From positions 1 to 56,248 of the forward strand of contig JAILPJ010000050.1 in assembly GCA_024699605.1 (NCBI GenBank): DNA of 56,248 nt, in the 5' to 3' direction. The translations under genes were made by a program, and so were the position numbers. The notes beneath the pieces are model-generated. The model worked only from the letters and a program-made list of their open reading frames with translations, did not search any database and was not told the origin of the DNA. This stretch comes from Desulfovibrio sp. Its GTDB lineage: Bacteria; Desulfobacterota; Desulfovibrionia; Desulfovibrionales; Desulfovibrionaceae. Below, piece by piece: positions 37,360 through 45,422 of the stretch (positions within the stretch are counted from its first letter, which is position 1; each line of letters begins with the position of its first letter).

Positions 37360-38364
37360 ATGAGTCTTGATTTTGTCTCGACCTTTAAACGTTGGCTTGC
37401 GCAGCAGAATAAAACAAGCAGCTACTGTCTTTTGATTTCTGCGGATCCTGACGCTTTGGCTTCGGCAATGGCTTTGCGCAAACTCTTGCGTCAGAAGGTG
37501 CAGCGAGTTGACATTCGCTATATCAATGAAATTTCGCGGCCTGATAATTTGGCCATGATCCGCTATTTGCGGATTCCAGCAGCTCCATGGCGCTGCGAAG
37601 ATGCCGACAATTACAGCCATTTTGGTATGCTCGATTCTCAACCTACTCACCACGCCGCTTTTGCGCCCTATTCCTATAGCCTCGTTGTGGATCACCATCC
37701 AAGTGACGAAATTTCCCAGTATTTGCGCTCAGATTGTTACTGTCTCGTGCGCAAGGGGGTCGGAGCCACTTCCACAATTCTTACCCGTTTGATCAAGGGC
37801 ACAGGTCAGAGACCAGGTCCGCTTTTGGCCACGGCCTTGCTCTATGGCATTCGCACAGATACCGCTTCCTTTGAGCGCTCAGGAGGAGAAGAGGATCTCA
37901 AGGCCTATCATTGGCTCTTCAAATACGCCAATGCCGTCATTTTGCGGCGTATCTGCCGCAGTGAATATTTGAGAGACTGGTTGCCGCTTTTTGCCAGAGC
38001 CTTTCGTTCTCTTAAGGACTGCCCAGGCAATGGAGCGCATGCCTCGTTAAACGATGTGAAAAATGCCGATCTTCTGGTTTCCATTGCGGATTTTTTCACC
38101 AAAGTGCATGGCTTACGTTGGATTGCCGTGAGCGGAATGGTAGAGAAAAAAATCGTTGTGATTTTCAGGGGTGACGGAGCACGCGATGTGGGGCTGATGG
38201 CCAAACAGTGCTTTGGGGCTCTGGGACAGGGCGGCGGGCACCGCAATCTGGCACGAGCGGAGTTTTTGCTGAACGCTGTGCCGAACAACATCAAACCAGC
38301 GGAATTTGTCCATCAGAAGCTTGCTGCCTATCATGTGCTGCGTAATGTTCAGACCGAAGCCTAA
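37360..38364 (+). CDS. DHH/DHHA1 phosphoesterase (NrnA/pAp-phosphatase-like)
   Basis: 334 aa from ATG 37360, which follows AAGGAA; the TTG at 37342 is not needed. The DHH domain has ISADPDALASA (metal site, about residues 24-34), a conserved Asp in the HFGMLDSQ strand and VVDHHPSDE (about 109-117). The DHHA1 domain ends with GQGGGHRNLARA. This is the build of NrnA nano-RNases, which also dephosphorylate pAp, and differs from RecJ by its small size. It lies 60 bp after the sulfotransferase gene on the same strand. Confidence 0.87.
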   Translation: MSLDFVSTFKRWLAQQNKTSSYCLLISADPDALASAMALRKLLRQKVQRVDIRYINEISRPDNLAMIRYLRIPAAPWRCEDADNYSHFGMLDSQPTHHAAFAPYSYSLVVDHHPSDEISQYLRSDCYCLVRKGVGATSTILTRLIKGTGQRPGPLLATALLYGIRTDTASFERSGGEEDLKAYHWLFKYANAVILRRICRSEYLRDWLPLFARAFRSLKDCPGNGAHASLNDVKNADLLVSIADFFTKVHGLRWIAVSGMVEKKIVVIFRGDGARDVGLMAKQCFGALGQGGGHRNLARAEFLLNAVPNNIKPAEFVHQKLAAYHVLRNVQTEA

Positions 38365-38436
38365 CCTCCTCCCCGCTGTAACGATCACGGCCTGTGGGCA
38401 ATGTGGGAGATTTTGCACAAATTTTAGGCTTTGCTC

Positions 38437-38465
38437 TTGACGGGAGACGATCTTTGAACTAAAAA
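38437..38465 (+). promoter_or_regulatory. Promoter of the aromatic operon leader
   Basis: TTGACG (38437-38442), a 17-bp spacer and TAAAAA (38460-38465). The -35 is good and the -10 weak. The expected transcription start is near 38472, about 40 nt before the leader ORF. Confidence 0.5.
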
Positions 38466-38512
38466 GCAAAAAAACATTTTTTTTCACGCTAAGATCAGGT
38501 AGACGGAAAATC

Positions 38513-38620
38513 ATGACTTTTTCTTTGGCCACTTTTGCACAAGGGAATACCCGCAGCAATACTCAGTTTTTTTGGGGGTATTATTTTTTTGCATCCTGTG
38601 GCCGAGGACAGCTCTCCTGA
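38513..38620 (+). CDS. Leader peptide of the aromatic amino-acid operon (FFWGYYFF)
   Basis: A 35-codon ORF, ATG 38513 to TGA 38618-38620. Codons 19-26 (38567-38590) encode FFWGYYFF: four Phe, two Tyr and one Trp within eight codons, in a protein otherwise made of ordinary residues. Such clusters are the hallmark of attenuator leader peptides, where a ribosome starved of the relevant charged tRNA stalls. GACGGA lies upstream as a modest ribosome site. It sits between a promoter and an intrinsic terminator directly ahead of five shikimate/aromatic genes. It is too short to be picked up by usual gene finders. Confidence 0.88.
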   Translation: MTFSLATFAQGNTRSNTQFFWGYYFFASCGRGQLS

Positions 38621-38682
38621 CGCGTGAACGCAAAGAGTTTTGTCTGGGGCCACAGGTTAACGAAACTGTGGCCCCTTTTTTT
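38527..38682 (+). terminator. Transcription attenuator with competing RNA pairings
   Basis: The terminator stem GGGGCCACAG (38646-38655) / CTGTGGCCCC (38666-38675) is followed by seven T (38676-38682). The antiterminator is CCTGTGGCC (38595-38603), perfectly complementary to GGCCACAGG (38648-38656), i.e. the 5' arm of the terminator. The pre-emptor GGCCAC (38527-38532) is complementary to GTGGCC (38598-38603). So segments 1:2, 2:3 and 3:4 form the classical four-segment attenuator. Segment 2 begins 5 nt after the last Phe codon of the FFWGYYFF run. Confidence 0.88.
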
Positions 38683-38711
38683 ATCCATACTTAAACACAA
38701 AGAGGTGTCTT

Positions 38712-39509
38712 ATGTACCTGGGAAAACGCATTCGTCTTGAACGCATTTTGAAACGCAACAACGGCCGGACGATTATTGTTCCTATGGACCACGGCGTGAG
38801 TATGGGGCGTGTGGAAGGTTTGATCGATATGCGTGAAACCGTCAGTGATCTTGCTGAAGGCGGAGCTGATGCTGTGCTCATGCATAAGGGCCTCGTGCGC
38901 TGTGGTTACCGCAGCCGGGGCAAGGACGTGGGGTTGATTATCCATCTTTCGGCGTCCACGGATTTATCTCCCCTGCCCAACAGCAAAACTCTGGTCTGCA
39001 CAGTGGAAGAGGCCATTCGCCATGGTGCCGATGCCGTTTCCGTGCACGTGAATATTGGCGATGACAACGAAGCTTCCATGCTGGCAGCTATGGGAAAGGT
39101 TGCCGGCGCTTGTGACGATTGGGGTATGCCCTTGATTGCCATGGTTTATGCTCGCGGACCCAAGATTCCCAATAGCTATGATCCCAAGCTCATTGCTCAT
39201 TGTGCCCGTGTGGGTGTGGAACTGGGTGCTGACATTGTCAAGGTGAGCTATTCCGGAGATGTGGACAGCTTCTCGCGTGTTGTCGATGGCTGTTGTGTGC
39301 CTGTGGTGATCGCTGGCGGTCAGCGCATGGACTCCACACGTGACGTGCTGACGATGGTCTATGATTCACTGCAGGCTGGTGGTGCTGGCATTTCTATAGG
39401 ACGCAATGTTTTTCAACACCCACGTCGTGCCAAACTGGTTGTTGCGTTAAAAGCCATAGTGCACGAAAACGCTGGTGTGGAAGAGGCACTGGCCATAGTT
39501 GGAGAATAG
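38712..39509 (+). CDS. 2-amino-3,7-dideoxy-D-threo-hept-6-ulosonate (ADH) synthase
   Basis: 265 aa, class I aldolase-type TIM barrel of the archaeal (MJ0400-like) family. It condenses a deoxy-ketohexose phosphate with aspartate semialdehyde, replacing DAHP synthase as entry to the shikimate pathway. Visible: [10 protein letters not shown] (Asp25 region), [15 protein letters not shown], the Schiff-base Lys in [11 protein letters not shown] (about 176) and [15 protein letters not shown] precedes the ATG. It is the first structural gene after the attenuator. This non-canonical route is established for methanogens and found in Desulfovibrio-type bacteria. Confidence 0.93.
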   Translation: MYLGKRIRLERILKRNNGRTIIVPMDHGVSMGRVEGLIDMRETVSDLAEGGADAVLMHKGLVRCGYRSRGKDVGLIIHLSASTDLSPLPNSKTLVCTVEEAIRHGADAVSVHVNIGDDNEASMLAAMGKVAGACDDWGMPLIAMVYARGPKIPNSYDPKLIAHCARVGVELGADIVKVSYSGDVDSFSRVVDGCCVPVVIAGGQRMDSTRDVLTMVYDSLQAGGAGISIGRNVFQHPRRAKLVVALKAIVHENAGVEEALAIVGE

Positions 39510-39511
39510 CC

Positions 39512-40495
39512 ATGGCTAAGGTTTTTTTCCTTTGTGAGCCCTACGACAAGAGTGCCGTTACTCTGGCCTTGGAAAGCGGGGTGGACGGTTTGATCGTTGG
39601 GCGCGAGCATCTGGCCAGTTGCCAGAGCCTTGCCCGCTGCCAAGTGCAGGCCCTTGAGGACGTTGAATTTGTGGCTCTTAGCGGCAAGAGTGATGAAAAC
39701 GAGGCCTTGTCGCGTCTGAACAAGGGACATACCGTGATCTTGCAGCGAGGCTGGGAAGTCATTCCTGTGGAAAACCTTTTGGCGCAGAGTGAAGCCGTCT
39801 ATGTGGAAGTCGCCAATGTGCGTGAGGCCAAGCTTGCAAGCGGTATTCTTGAACGCGGTGTTTTTGGGCTGGTTGTCGGCCTGGCAGCCTGCGGCGAGCT
39901 CAAAAGCATTGTGAAAGAGTGTAAACTCGCCCAAAAAGACGAAAAGCTTGTGGAAGCAAAAATCACACGTATCGAGCAGGTGGGATTAGGACACAGGGTT
40001 TGCGTAGATACGCTTTCGCTCTTGCACAGAGGGCAAGGCATGCTTGTGGGCAATAGCAGTGCCTTTACCTTTCTCGTACACGCCGAGACCGAGCACAACG
40101 AGTATGTGGCGGCACGGCCATTTCGTGTCAATGCCGGAGGGGTCCACGCCTATGTTCGTCTGCCCGGCGATAAAACCTGTTACCTTGGGGAGCTTCAGGC
40201 TGGCAAAGAAGTCCTGATTGTTCAAAACGATGGCAGCACAGCTCTGGCAACGGTCGGCCGTGTAAAAATTGAAGTGCGGCCAATGTTGCTCATTGAGGCT
40301 GAGGTGACAACTGAACAGGGGACTGTGCGGGGTACGGTTTTCTTACAGAATGCCGAGACCATCCGGCTGACAGCTCCTGATGGGCGCCCTCTGAGTGTGG
40401 TAGGACTGGCTTCGGGAGATACGGTGCTTTGTCGCATTGATGTTGCTGGTCGGCATTTTGGCATGCGTGTCAGCGAGGAAATTGAGGAGAATTAG
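39512..40495 (+). CDS. 3-dehydroquinate synthase II (archaeal AroB' type)
   Basis: 327 aa. It oxidatively deaminates and cyclises ADH to 3-dehydroquinate, with NAD. It is unrelated to the normal AroB and matches the MJ1249 family: SGVDGLIVG, the conserved KITRIEQVGLGHRVCVDT segment, GNSSAFTFLVHAETEHNEYVAARPFRVNAGGVHAY (short pieces GNSSAFTFLVHAETE and RPFRVNAGGVHAY) and YLGELQAG. It begins 2 bp after the ADH synthase stop, so the pair is translationally coupled and works in sequence. Confidence 0.93.
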   Translation: MAKVFFLCEPYDKSAVTLALESGVDGLIVGREHLASCQSLARCQVQALEDVEFVALSGKSDENEALSRLNKGHTVILQRGWEVIPVENLLAQSEAVYVEVANVREAKLASGILERGVFGLVVGLAACGELKSIVKECKLAQKDEKLVEAKITRIEQVGLGHRVCVDTLSLLHRGQGMLVGNSSAFTFLVHAETEHNEYVAARPFRVNAGGVHAYVRLPGDKTCYLGELQAGKEVLIVQNDGSTALATVGRVKIEVRPMLLIEAEVTTEQGTVRGTVFLQNAETIRLTAPDGRPLSVVGLASGDTVLCRIDVAGRHFGMRVSEEIEEN

Positions 40496-40498
40496 TCC

Positions 40499-41677
40499 AT
40501 GGCTTCAATGCATACCGGAGCAGGCGAGATCAATGAAAGACTGCAAGGCATTCGTCGTGAGATTGATGCTCTCGATTCACAGCTGCTCGATCTTTTAAAC
40601 CGGCGTGCGGGCCTCAGCCGTGAAGTGGGTCGCATCAAGGCCGATGCCGCGTCAGTGATCTTCAAGCCCCTGCGCGAGCATGAACTGCTCAATGACCTTG
40701 CGCGACGTAATCCTGGTCTCCTGCCTGAAGAGCATCTACGCTCCATCTGGCGAGAAATCCTTTCCTCTTCTCGGGCCTTGCAGCGTCCGCAGGATGTGGC
40801 CTATCTTGGCCCCGAAGGGACTTTTTCCTTTTTTGCCGGTCTTGAATATCTTGGCCATTCAGCGACATATCATCCCTGTCGTGATATTGTTGAAATCTTT
40901 GAAATGGTCAATGACGGCCGTTGTGAACTGGGAGTAGTCCCCCTTGAGAATTCCCTGCAGGGCACAGTAGGTGTCAGTTTTGATCTTTTTTTGAAATATC
41001 CGGTTTTTATTCAGGCTGAACTCTTTTCACGCATCTCGCACTGTTTTTTAAGCAGCGCCCAAGATCTCTCCTCCATTACGACCATCTACTCTCACCCCCA
41101 ACCCTTGGCGCAGTGCAGTACGTGGTTGCGAACACACTTACCCAGAGCCGTGCTTGTGCCAGTGGAATCAACGGCCAGTGCAGCACGTAGAGCCGCCGAA
41201 CTGCCCGATACAGCAGCCATCGGTCACCGTGGCCTTTCGGTAATGCTCGGTCTCAATGTTTTGGCTAGCCGCATTGAAGATGAGCCGGGCAACTGGACGC
41301 GCTTTGTGATCATTGCCTCGGAAAAATTTCGGCAAAGCCGCAAACAGGGGATTGCGCAAAGCAAGAACGTAGCCGACAAAACCTCGGTGCTTTTTACCTT
41401 GCAGGACCAGCCTGGCGCTCTTTCAGCCGTTTTGAACTGCCTTGCGCTGAATAAGATCAATATGCGTAAGCTTGAAAGCCGACCGCTGAAGACTGAAACC
41501 TGGAAATATGTGTTTTTTGCCGACGTGGAATGCGATCTTGAATCAGAAACCTATGCTCCTCTTGTGGAGGAGCTTTCTACGCACTGCAGCAGTTTTCGTA
41601 TTCTCGGCAGCTATGTCACAGGACCTCAGCTTGATCGGACTATGCCCGAAAGTGATGAGGAGGACAGGGAGAACTAA
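40499..41677 (+). CDS. pheA: Bifunctional chorismate mutase / prephenate dehydratase
   Basis: 392 aa. The AroQ-type chorismate mutase domain covers about residues 12-95 (IRREIDALDSQLLDLLNRR, seen as EIDALDSQLLDLL; IKADAASVIFKP). The dehydratase domain begins VAYLGPEGTFS at about 100, with PLENSLQGTVG and the catalytic TRF of NWTRFVII near 264. The C-terminal ACT domain (about 298-378, LQDQPGALSAVL and KLESRP) should bind Phe for feedback inhibition. GAGGAGAA precedes ATG 40499. It makes phenylpyruvate, the Phe precursor, and lies in the attenuated operon. Confidence 0.96.
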   Translation: MASMHTGAGEINERLQGIRREIDALDSQLLDLLNRRAGLSREVGRIKADAASVIFKPLREHELLNDLARRNPGLLPEEHLRSIWREILSSSRALQRPQDVAYLGPEGTFSFFAGLEYLGHSATYHPCRDIVEIFEMVNDGRCELGVVPLENSLQGTVGVSFDLFLKYPVFIQAELFSRISHCFLSSAQDLSSITTIYSHPQPLAQCSTWLRTHLPRAVLVPVESTASAARRAAELPDTAAIGHRGLSVMLGLNVLASRIEDEPGNWTRFVIIASEKFRQSRKQGIAQSKNVADKTSVLFTLQDQPGALSAVLNCLALNKINMRKLESRPLKTETWKYVFFADVECDLESETYAPLVEELSTHCSSFRILGSYVTGPQLDRTMPESDEEDREN

Positions 41678-41708
41678 GCCTTTGCTTATTTATTATTGTT
41701 AAGACTTG

Positions 41709-41757
41709 AGCTATAAAAACCTTTTATAGCTTGCGGTCCCTTCCTTTTTTCGGAAGG
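41709..41757 (+). promoter_or_regulatory. Two hairpins between pheA and aroA
   Basis: AGCTATAAAA-ACC-TTTTATAGCT (41709-41731, 10 bp) and CCTTCC-TTTTTTC-GGAAGG (41739-41757). No U-run follows either, so they look more like RNA-processing or stability elements than terminators. The pheA-aroA gap (131 bp) is the only long one in the operon. Confidence 0.4.
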
Positions 41758-41808
41758 TGATAAGCAAAATAATCGTAGAACTTTCTGTCTTTTTTGGGGA
41801 GGGAGAGC

Positions 41809-43224
41809 ATGGAGCCTTTGCAAAATCAGCAGAATGTGGTCAGCATCGATGTGCCAGGATCCAAATCACTTTCGCATCGCTATCTGATTGGTGCAGCACT
41901 GGCCAGTGGTCAATCAACGCTCAGGCATGTGCAGAACAGTTCGGATATTGATGTGACTCGCGCTCTTCTGCAACAGATCGGTGCCGAGATTGAGCCTCTG
42001 TCAGGTGAAGATCTTAGCGTGCGCGGAGTAGGGGGGCAGGTGCGTGGCGGAAGCGGCAGCCCCTTGGATTGTAATGTAGGGGAAAGTGGCACAAGCTGTC
42101 GTCTGCTCAGTGCGGTCTTTGCAGCCGGGGATGGACTTTTTCGCATCTTTGGTCAGGGGCGTATGCACGAACGGCCGGTTGAAGATTTGTGCCATGCGCT
42201 GACGAGATTGGGTGCCGGTGTAATCTATACCGGCAAGACGGGTTGTCCGCCCTTTCTCTTGCAAGCGCGCGGACTCAATCCTGATCTGGTCAAGGGTGAG
42301 CTGAGTATCGGCATGGATGCGTCAAGTCAGTATTTCTCAGGTCTCCTACTGGCTGCGCCCATGTGTCCGACTTCTTTGGTTTTAGAGCTTGGTGGCAATA
42401 AGGCTGTTTCTTGGCCCTATGTCGGTTTGACCTTGCAGTGTCTGACGGATTTTGGTCTGTCTTTCACTGTGGCTACACGTCCAAATAAAACTGCTGAATG
42501 GAAAACGCTGGAGAGCGGCGCCTGGCGTGAAGTGGCCTTGGCGGTACCTGGTTGTCTGCGAATCACTGTGCAGCCTGGTGCCTATCAGAGCGGAGTTTAC
42601 GACATTGAAGGGGACTGGTCTCAGGCCTCCTATTTCCTTGCCGCTGGTGCACTGGGCAGCCGACCGGTCTGTGTCCGGGGTTTGCGTGAAGATTCACTGC
42701 AGGGTGACCGCATTATCCTCGATATCCTTTGCAAGATGGGCGCTCAGCTGACCCTTGGCGATAATGCCGTGACCGTCTTTCCTTCCGCATTGCATGGTGT
42801 GGATCTCGACATGTCGAGCTGTCCTGACCTTGTACAGACGGTGGCTGTCCTGGCCGCTTTTGCCCATGGTTCAACCAGAATTCGCAATGTGGCGCATTTG
42901 CGTTTTAAGGAAAGTGACCGCATTGCCGCTCCAGTTGAAGAGCTGGGAAAAGTCGGTGTTGTGGCGGATACGCTCTCCGACGGGCTGTTAATCAGTGGCA
43001 AGGGTGGCAATGTGCATCATAAGCGTGGCGAAAGTGTCCTGCCGAGTCTTCCAGAAGGCGCCATGCTTTCCTCTCACAATGACCATCGCATGGCCATGGC
43101 TCTGGCTTTGCTTGATCTTGTCAATCCTGATCTGCATGTTGAAAAGCGACTTGACGATGCGACAGTGGTAAAGAAATCATTTCCTGACTTTTGGACGAAA
43201 TGGCAATGCGTGCTTGCGAAGTAG
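41809..43224 (+). CDS. aroA: 3-phosphoshikimate 1-carboxyvinyltransferase (EPSP synthase)
   Basis: 471 aa from ATG 41809, preceded by GGGGAGGGAG. It joins PEP and shikimate-3-phosphate. Motifs: PGSKSLSHR (PEP/S3P-binding Lys), GESGTSCRLL (where many enzymes read GNAGTxxR), HERPVEDL, the DASSQYFSGLLLA segment, VRFKESDR-like LRFKESDRIAAPVEEL and the C-terminal SHNDHRMAMA. The Glu-Ser replacement in the GNAGT loop is of the kind relevant to glyphosate contact, so sensitivity class cannot be assumed. The stop overlaps the tyrA start. Confidence 0.95.
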   Translation: MEPLQNQQNVVSIDVPGSKSLSHRYLIGAALASGQSTLRHVQNSSDIDVTRALLQQIGAEIEPLSGEDLSVRGVGGQVRGGSGSPLDCNVGESGTSCRLLSAVFAAGDGLFRIFGQGRMHERPVEDLCHALTRLGAGVIYTGKTGCPPFLLQARGLNPDLVKGELSIGMDASSQYFSGLLLAAPMCPTSLVLELGGNKAVSWPYVGLTLQCLTDFGLSFTVATRPNKTAEWKTLESGAWREVALAVPGCLRITVQPGAYQSGVYDIEGDWSQASYFLAAGALGSRPVCVRGLREDSLQGDRIILDILCKMGAQLTLGDNAVTVFPSALHGVDLDMSSCPDLVQTVAVLAAFAHGSTRIRNVAHLRFKESDRIAAPVEELGKVGVVADTLSDGLLISGKGGNVHHKRGESVLPSLPEGAMLSSHNDHRMAMALALLDLVNPDLHVEKRLDDATVVKKSFPDFWTKWQCVLAK

Positions 43225-44006
43225 CGGGGAAAACAATCCTGATTATTGGTGAAAACGGACGGATGGGAGGAATGTTGCTGCGGCGCGCGCAGAGTTTTGG
43301 TTGGAACATTTTGGGAATTGATCAGCCGCTGGACAGCCGTGAACTCGAGACAAAAGCTCAGGCAGTTGCAATGGTCATTTTTTGCGTTCCAGCCTCTGTA
43401 TTTGAGCAGGTGCTCGAGCGTGTTTGTCCCTACCTTCCTAAGACCTGTATCGTCTCGGACATCACCTCGGTCAAGGAGCTGCCCATGGAGGCCATGGAGC
43501 GCGTCTGGCCAGGCTCATATGTGGGCACACATCCCCTATTTGGTCCAAGTCCGGATTTTTCAAGTTCTCTGCCTGTGGCCATCACTGCGGGAAGACTTCT
43601 CAACGCTCAGGATCTCGTTTTCTGCGAAACGTTCTGGACCAGTCTTGGTTTTGACGTTTTTCGTTGTTCGGCTCAGGAGCACGATGTGGCCATGGCCAAG
43701 ATTCAGAATCTGAATTTTATCAGCAATCTGGCCTATTTTGCCTTGTTGGCTGACCAAAAAGAGCTTTTGCGCTATATCACGCCATCCTTTCGGCGCAGAC
43801 TGGCTTCAGCAAAGAAAATGCTCACAGAAGACGCTGCCATGTTTTCTGCACTGTTTGAGGCTAATCGCAACAGTCACGAAGTTGTCCGCAACTATAGCCG
43901 AATGCTCAATTTAGCCGCTTCTGGGGATATTGGCCTTCTGAGCGAACGGGCCAAATACTGGTGGCTGGAAGAAGGAGACGATGCTGGCAAAGGAGGCAGT
44001 GACTGA
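43200..44006 (+). CDS. tyrA: Prephenate dehydrogenase family protein
   Basis: 268 aa from ATG 43200. The N-terminal Rossmann motif is IIGENGRMGGMLL (GxGxxG, about residues 15-27). IFCVPASVFEQVLE, SDITSVKELPM and the GTHPLFGPS substrate loop follow, then a helical C-terminal domain with a conserved His in RNSHEVV. It oxidises prephenate (or arogenate) towards Tyr. It overlaps aroA by 25 bp; ATG 43206 and TTG 43191 are other possible starts. It ends the operon: no trp genes follow, unlike the arrangement known in some relatives. Confidence 0.9.
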   Translation: MAMRACEVAGKTILIIGENGRMGGMLLRRAQSFGWNILGIDQPLDSRELETKAQAVAMVIFCVPASVFEQVLERVCPYLPKTCIVSDITSVKELPMEAMERVWPGSYVGTHPLFGPSPDFSSSLPVAITAGRLLNAQDLVFCETFWTSLGFDVFRCSAQEHDVAMAKIQNLNFISNLAYFALLADQKELLRYITPSFRRRLASAKKMLTEDAAMFSALFEANRNSHEVVRNYSRMLNLAASGDIGLLSERAKYWWLEEGDDAGKGGSD

Positions 44007-44064
44007 GCACGACTTGTGCTGCCTTGGGATAAGAACGAAAAAAGCCTGAAAGCGTCAGTCTTAG

Positions 44065-45153
44065 CTATTCTGAAGACGTATTACGGTATTCGTTTTCTGG
44101 CGCAAGTTGTCTGCGGCGTCGCGCTTTGAGAGTGGTATGTATTGTTTCCCAGTCAGGCAGGCTAAAGCCGCTTTGTCGATTTGCTTCAACCACAAAGCTG
44201 CGGGAAGAGCTCTGGCAGCTGACATTCATGCTGGCCCGAGAGCTGTTGGCGAGGGCTTTGATGGCGTAGGAAAGGGTGGTTTGTCCGGCAAGTTTGAGTA
44301 TTTCGTCTGGCCACTGGCTTCCGTAGCGAGCCAGAGCTACGGGAGAGGGAATTCCTGGAAAAGTGATTAGCGCATCCTCTTCGCTGCGCAATGCTCGTAA
44401 TGCGTCGTTATCACGGCTGTTGCGGCCCATGCTCAGCCAGTAGAAGGTCTCTCCCACATTCAGCCAGAATTGACGGCCGGTATTGGCCAGGTCAAAATCT
44501 TTCGCCTTGGGATCATTGCTGTGTTCCAGAACCATCCAGTAGCGTCTGGCGTTCTCGCGTTCTGTGAGCTTACAGCCGCCACTGGGCGAAGGGATCTTGG
44601 CAAGGTGAAAACGATTCTGGGCAAGAGCGAGCTGTTCCTGGCGTCCGCGACCTTGAATCGCTAACAGCTTTTCTCGGTCAACGAGACCCGCTGCTTCCAT
44701 GGGCGTGACATCAAGGTGTTGAGCAGACAGCGGACGGAGTAGGCAGTCTTTGACGTCGGCTTCACGCATGATGGTGTTAAGTACATCACGGCGCTGTGAC
44801 ATGGGGCGCTGACCGATGACTTCGCCGGTAGCGAGTATTTTTGCGCCATGCGCAAGCATGATTTTTTTGGCTTCCTGCAGCAGGAGGATTTTACAGTCCA
44901 CGCAGGGATTGAGAGTTTTGCCGAAACCATGAGCTGGCTGGCGTAAAAGCTCAACAAAAGCATCTCCAAGATCGTGCTGTGCAATGCGTAGACCGTAAGC
45001 GTTTTGCCAGTAGGGTATCTGTCTGGCATCGCCGAAAAAGGGTGAAGTCATGTGCAGGCAGAGGACGTTCAATCCCTGATCAGCCAGCAGCCGTGCGGCG
45101 AGGATACTGTCGAGTCCCCCTGAGAAGAGGGCAATTGCATCAATTCTGTCCAT
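44065..45153 (-). CDS. PP-loop ATPase, tRNA-thiolation type (MnmA/ThiI-like)
   Basis: 362 aa from ATG 45153, with GGGAG upstream. The N-type ATP-pyrophosphatase motif FSGGLDSILAARLL opens the protein (about residues 9-22). NPCVDCKILLLQEA (about 105) gives a Cys pair as in MnmA-like enzymes, and RPMSQRRDVL follows. The C-terminal part (about 215-290, FWLNVGETFYWLSMGRNSRDN) resembles an NFACT-R type RNA-binding domain. Function inferred: adenylation of tRNA for 2- or 4-thiolation; the exact position is unknown. It is on its own transcript, converging on tyrA. Confidence 0.75.
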   Translation of the reverse strand: MDRIDAIALFSGGLDSILAARLLADQGLNVLCLHMTSPFFGDARQIPYWQNAYGLRIAQHDLGDAFVELLRQPAHGFGKTLNPCVDCKILLLQEAKKIMLAHGAKILATGEVIGQRPMSQRRDVLNTIMREADVKDCLLRPLSAQHLDVTPMEAAGLVDREKLLAIQGRGRQEQLALAQNRFHLAKIPSPSGGCKLTERENARRYWMVLEHSNDPKAKDFDLANTGRQFWLNVGETFYWLSMGRNSRDNDALRALRSEEDALITFPGIPSPVALARYGSQWPDEILKLAGQTTLSYAIKALANSSRASMNVSCQSSSRSFVVEANRQSGFSLPDWETIHTTLKARRRRQLAPENEYRNTSSE

Positions 45154-45208
45154 GGTGGCTCCCACAGATTGCCATTAGCACGTGACAGCGTGAGCCGCAA
45201 GGAAGTGA

Positions 45209-45217
45209 TATGGTTTC
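45209..45217. repeat. Left target-site duplication of the ISLre2 element
   Basis: TATGGTTTC, identical to 46936-46944. Nine bp is the duplication length known for the ISLre2 family. Confidence 0.9.
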
Positions 45218-45422
45218 GGGTGTAGCTAAAAAAAGTGGTAACTGGTAGGAAAAGTGCTCTGAAAGGCTACTTCAGAGCTTAGCTCAAGGCTCAAGATAGA
45301 ATGCCAGAAGACGACAGCAAGTTATGGTAAAGGAAGCACGCGAGGCTTTTGAAAATCCTAAGAGTTTCGCGTTGTTAAAGGATGTGCATTTTGTGGGATG
45401 GAGCACTTGCGAAAGTGAATCC

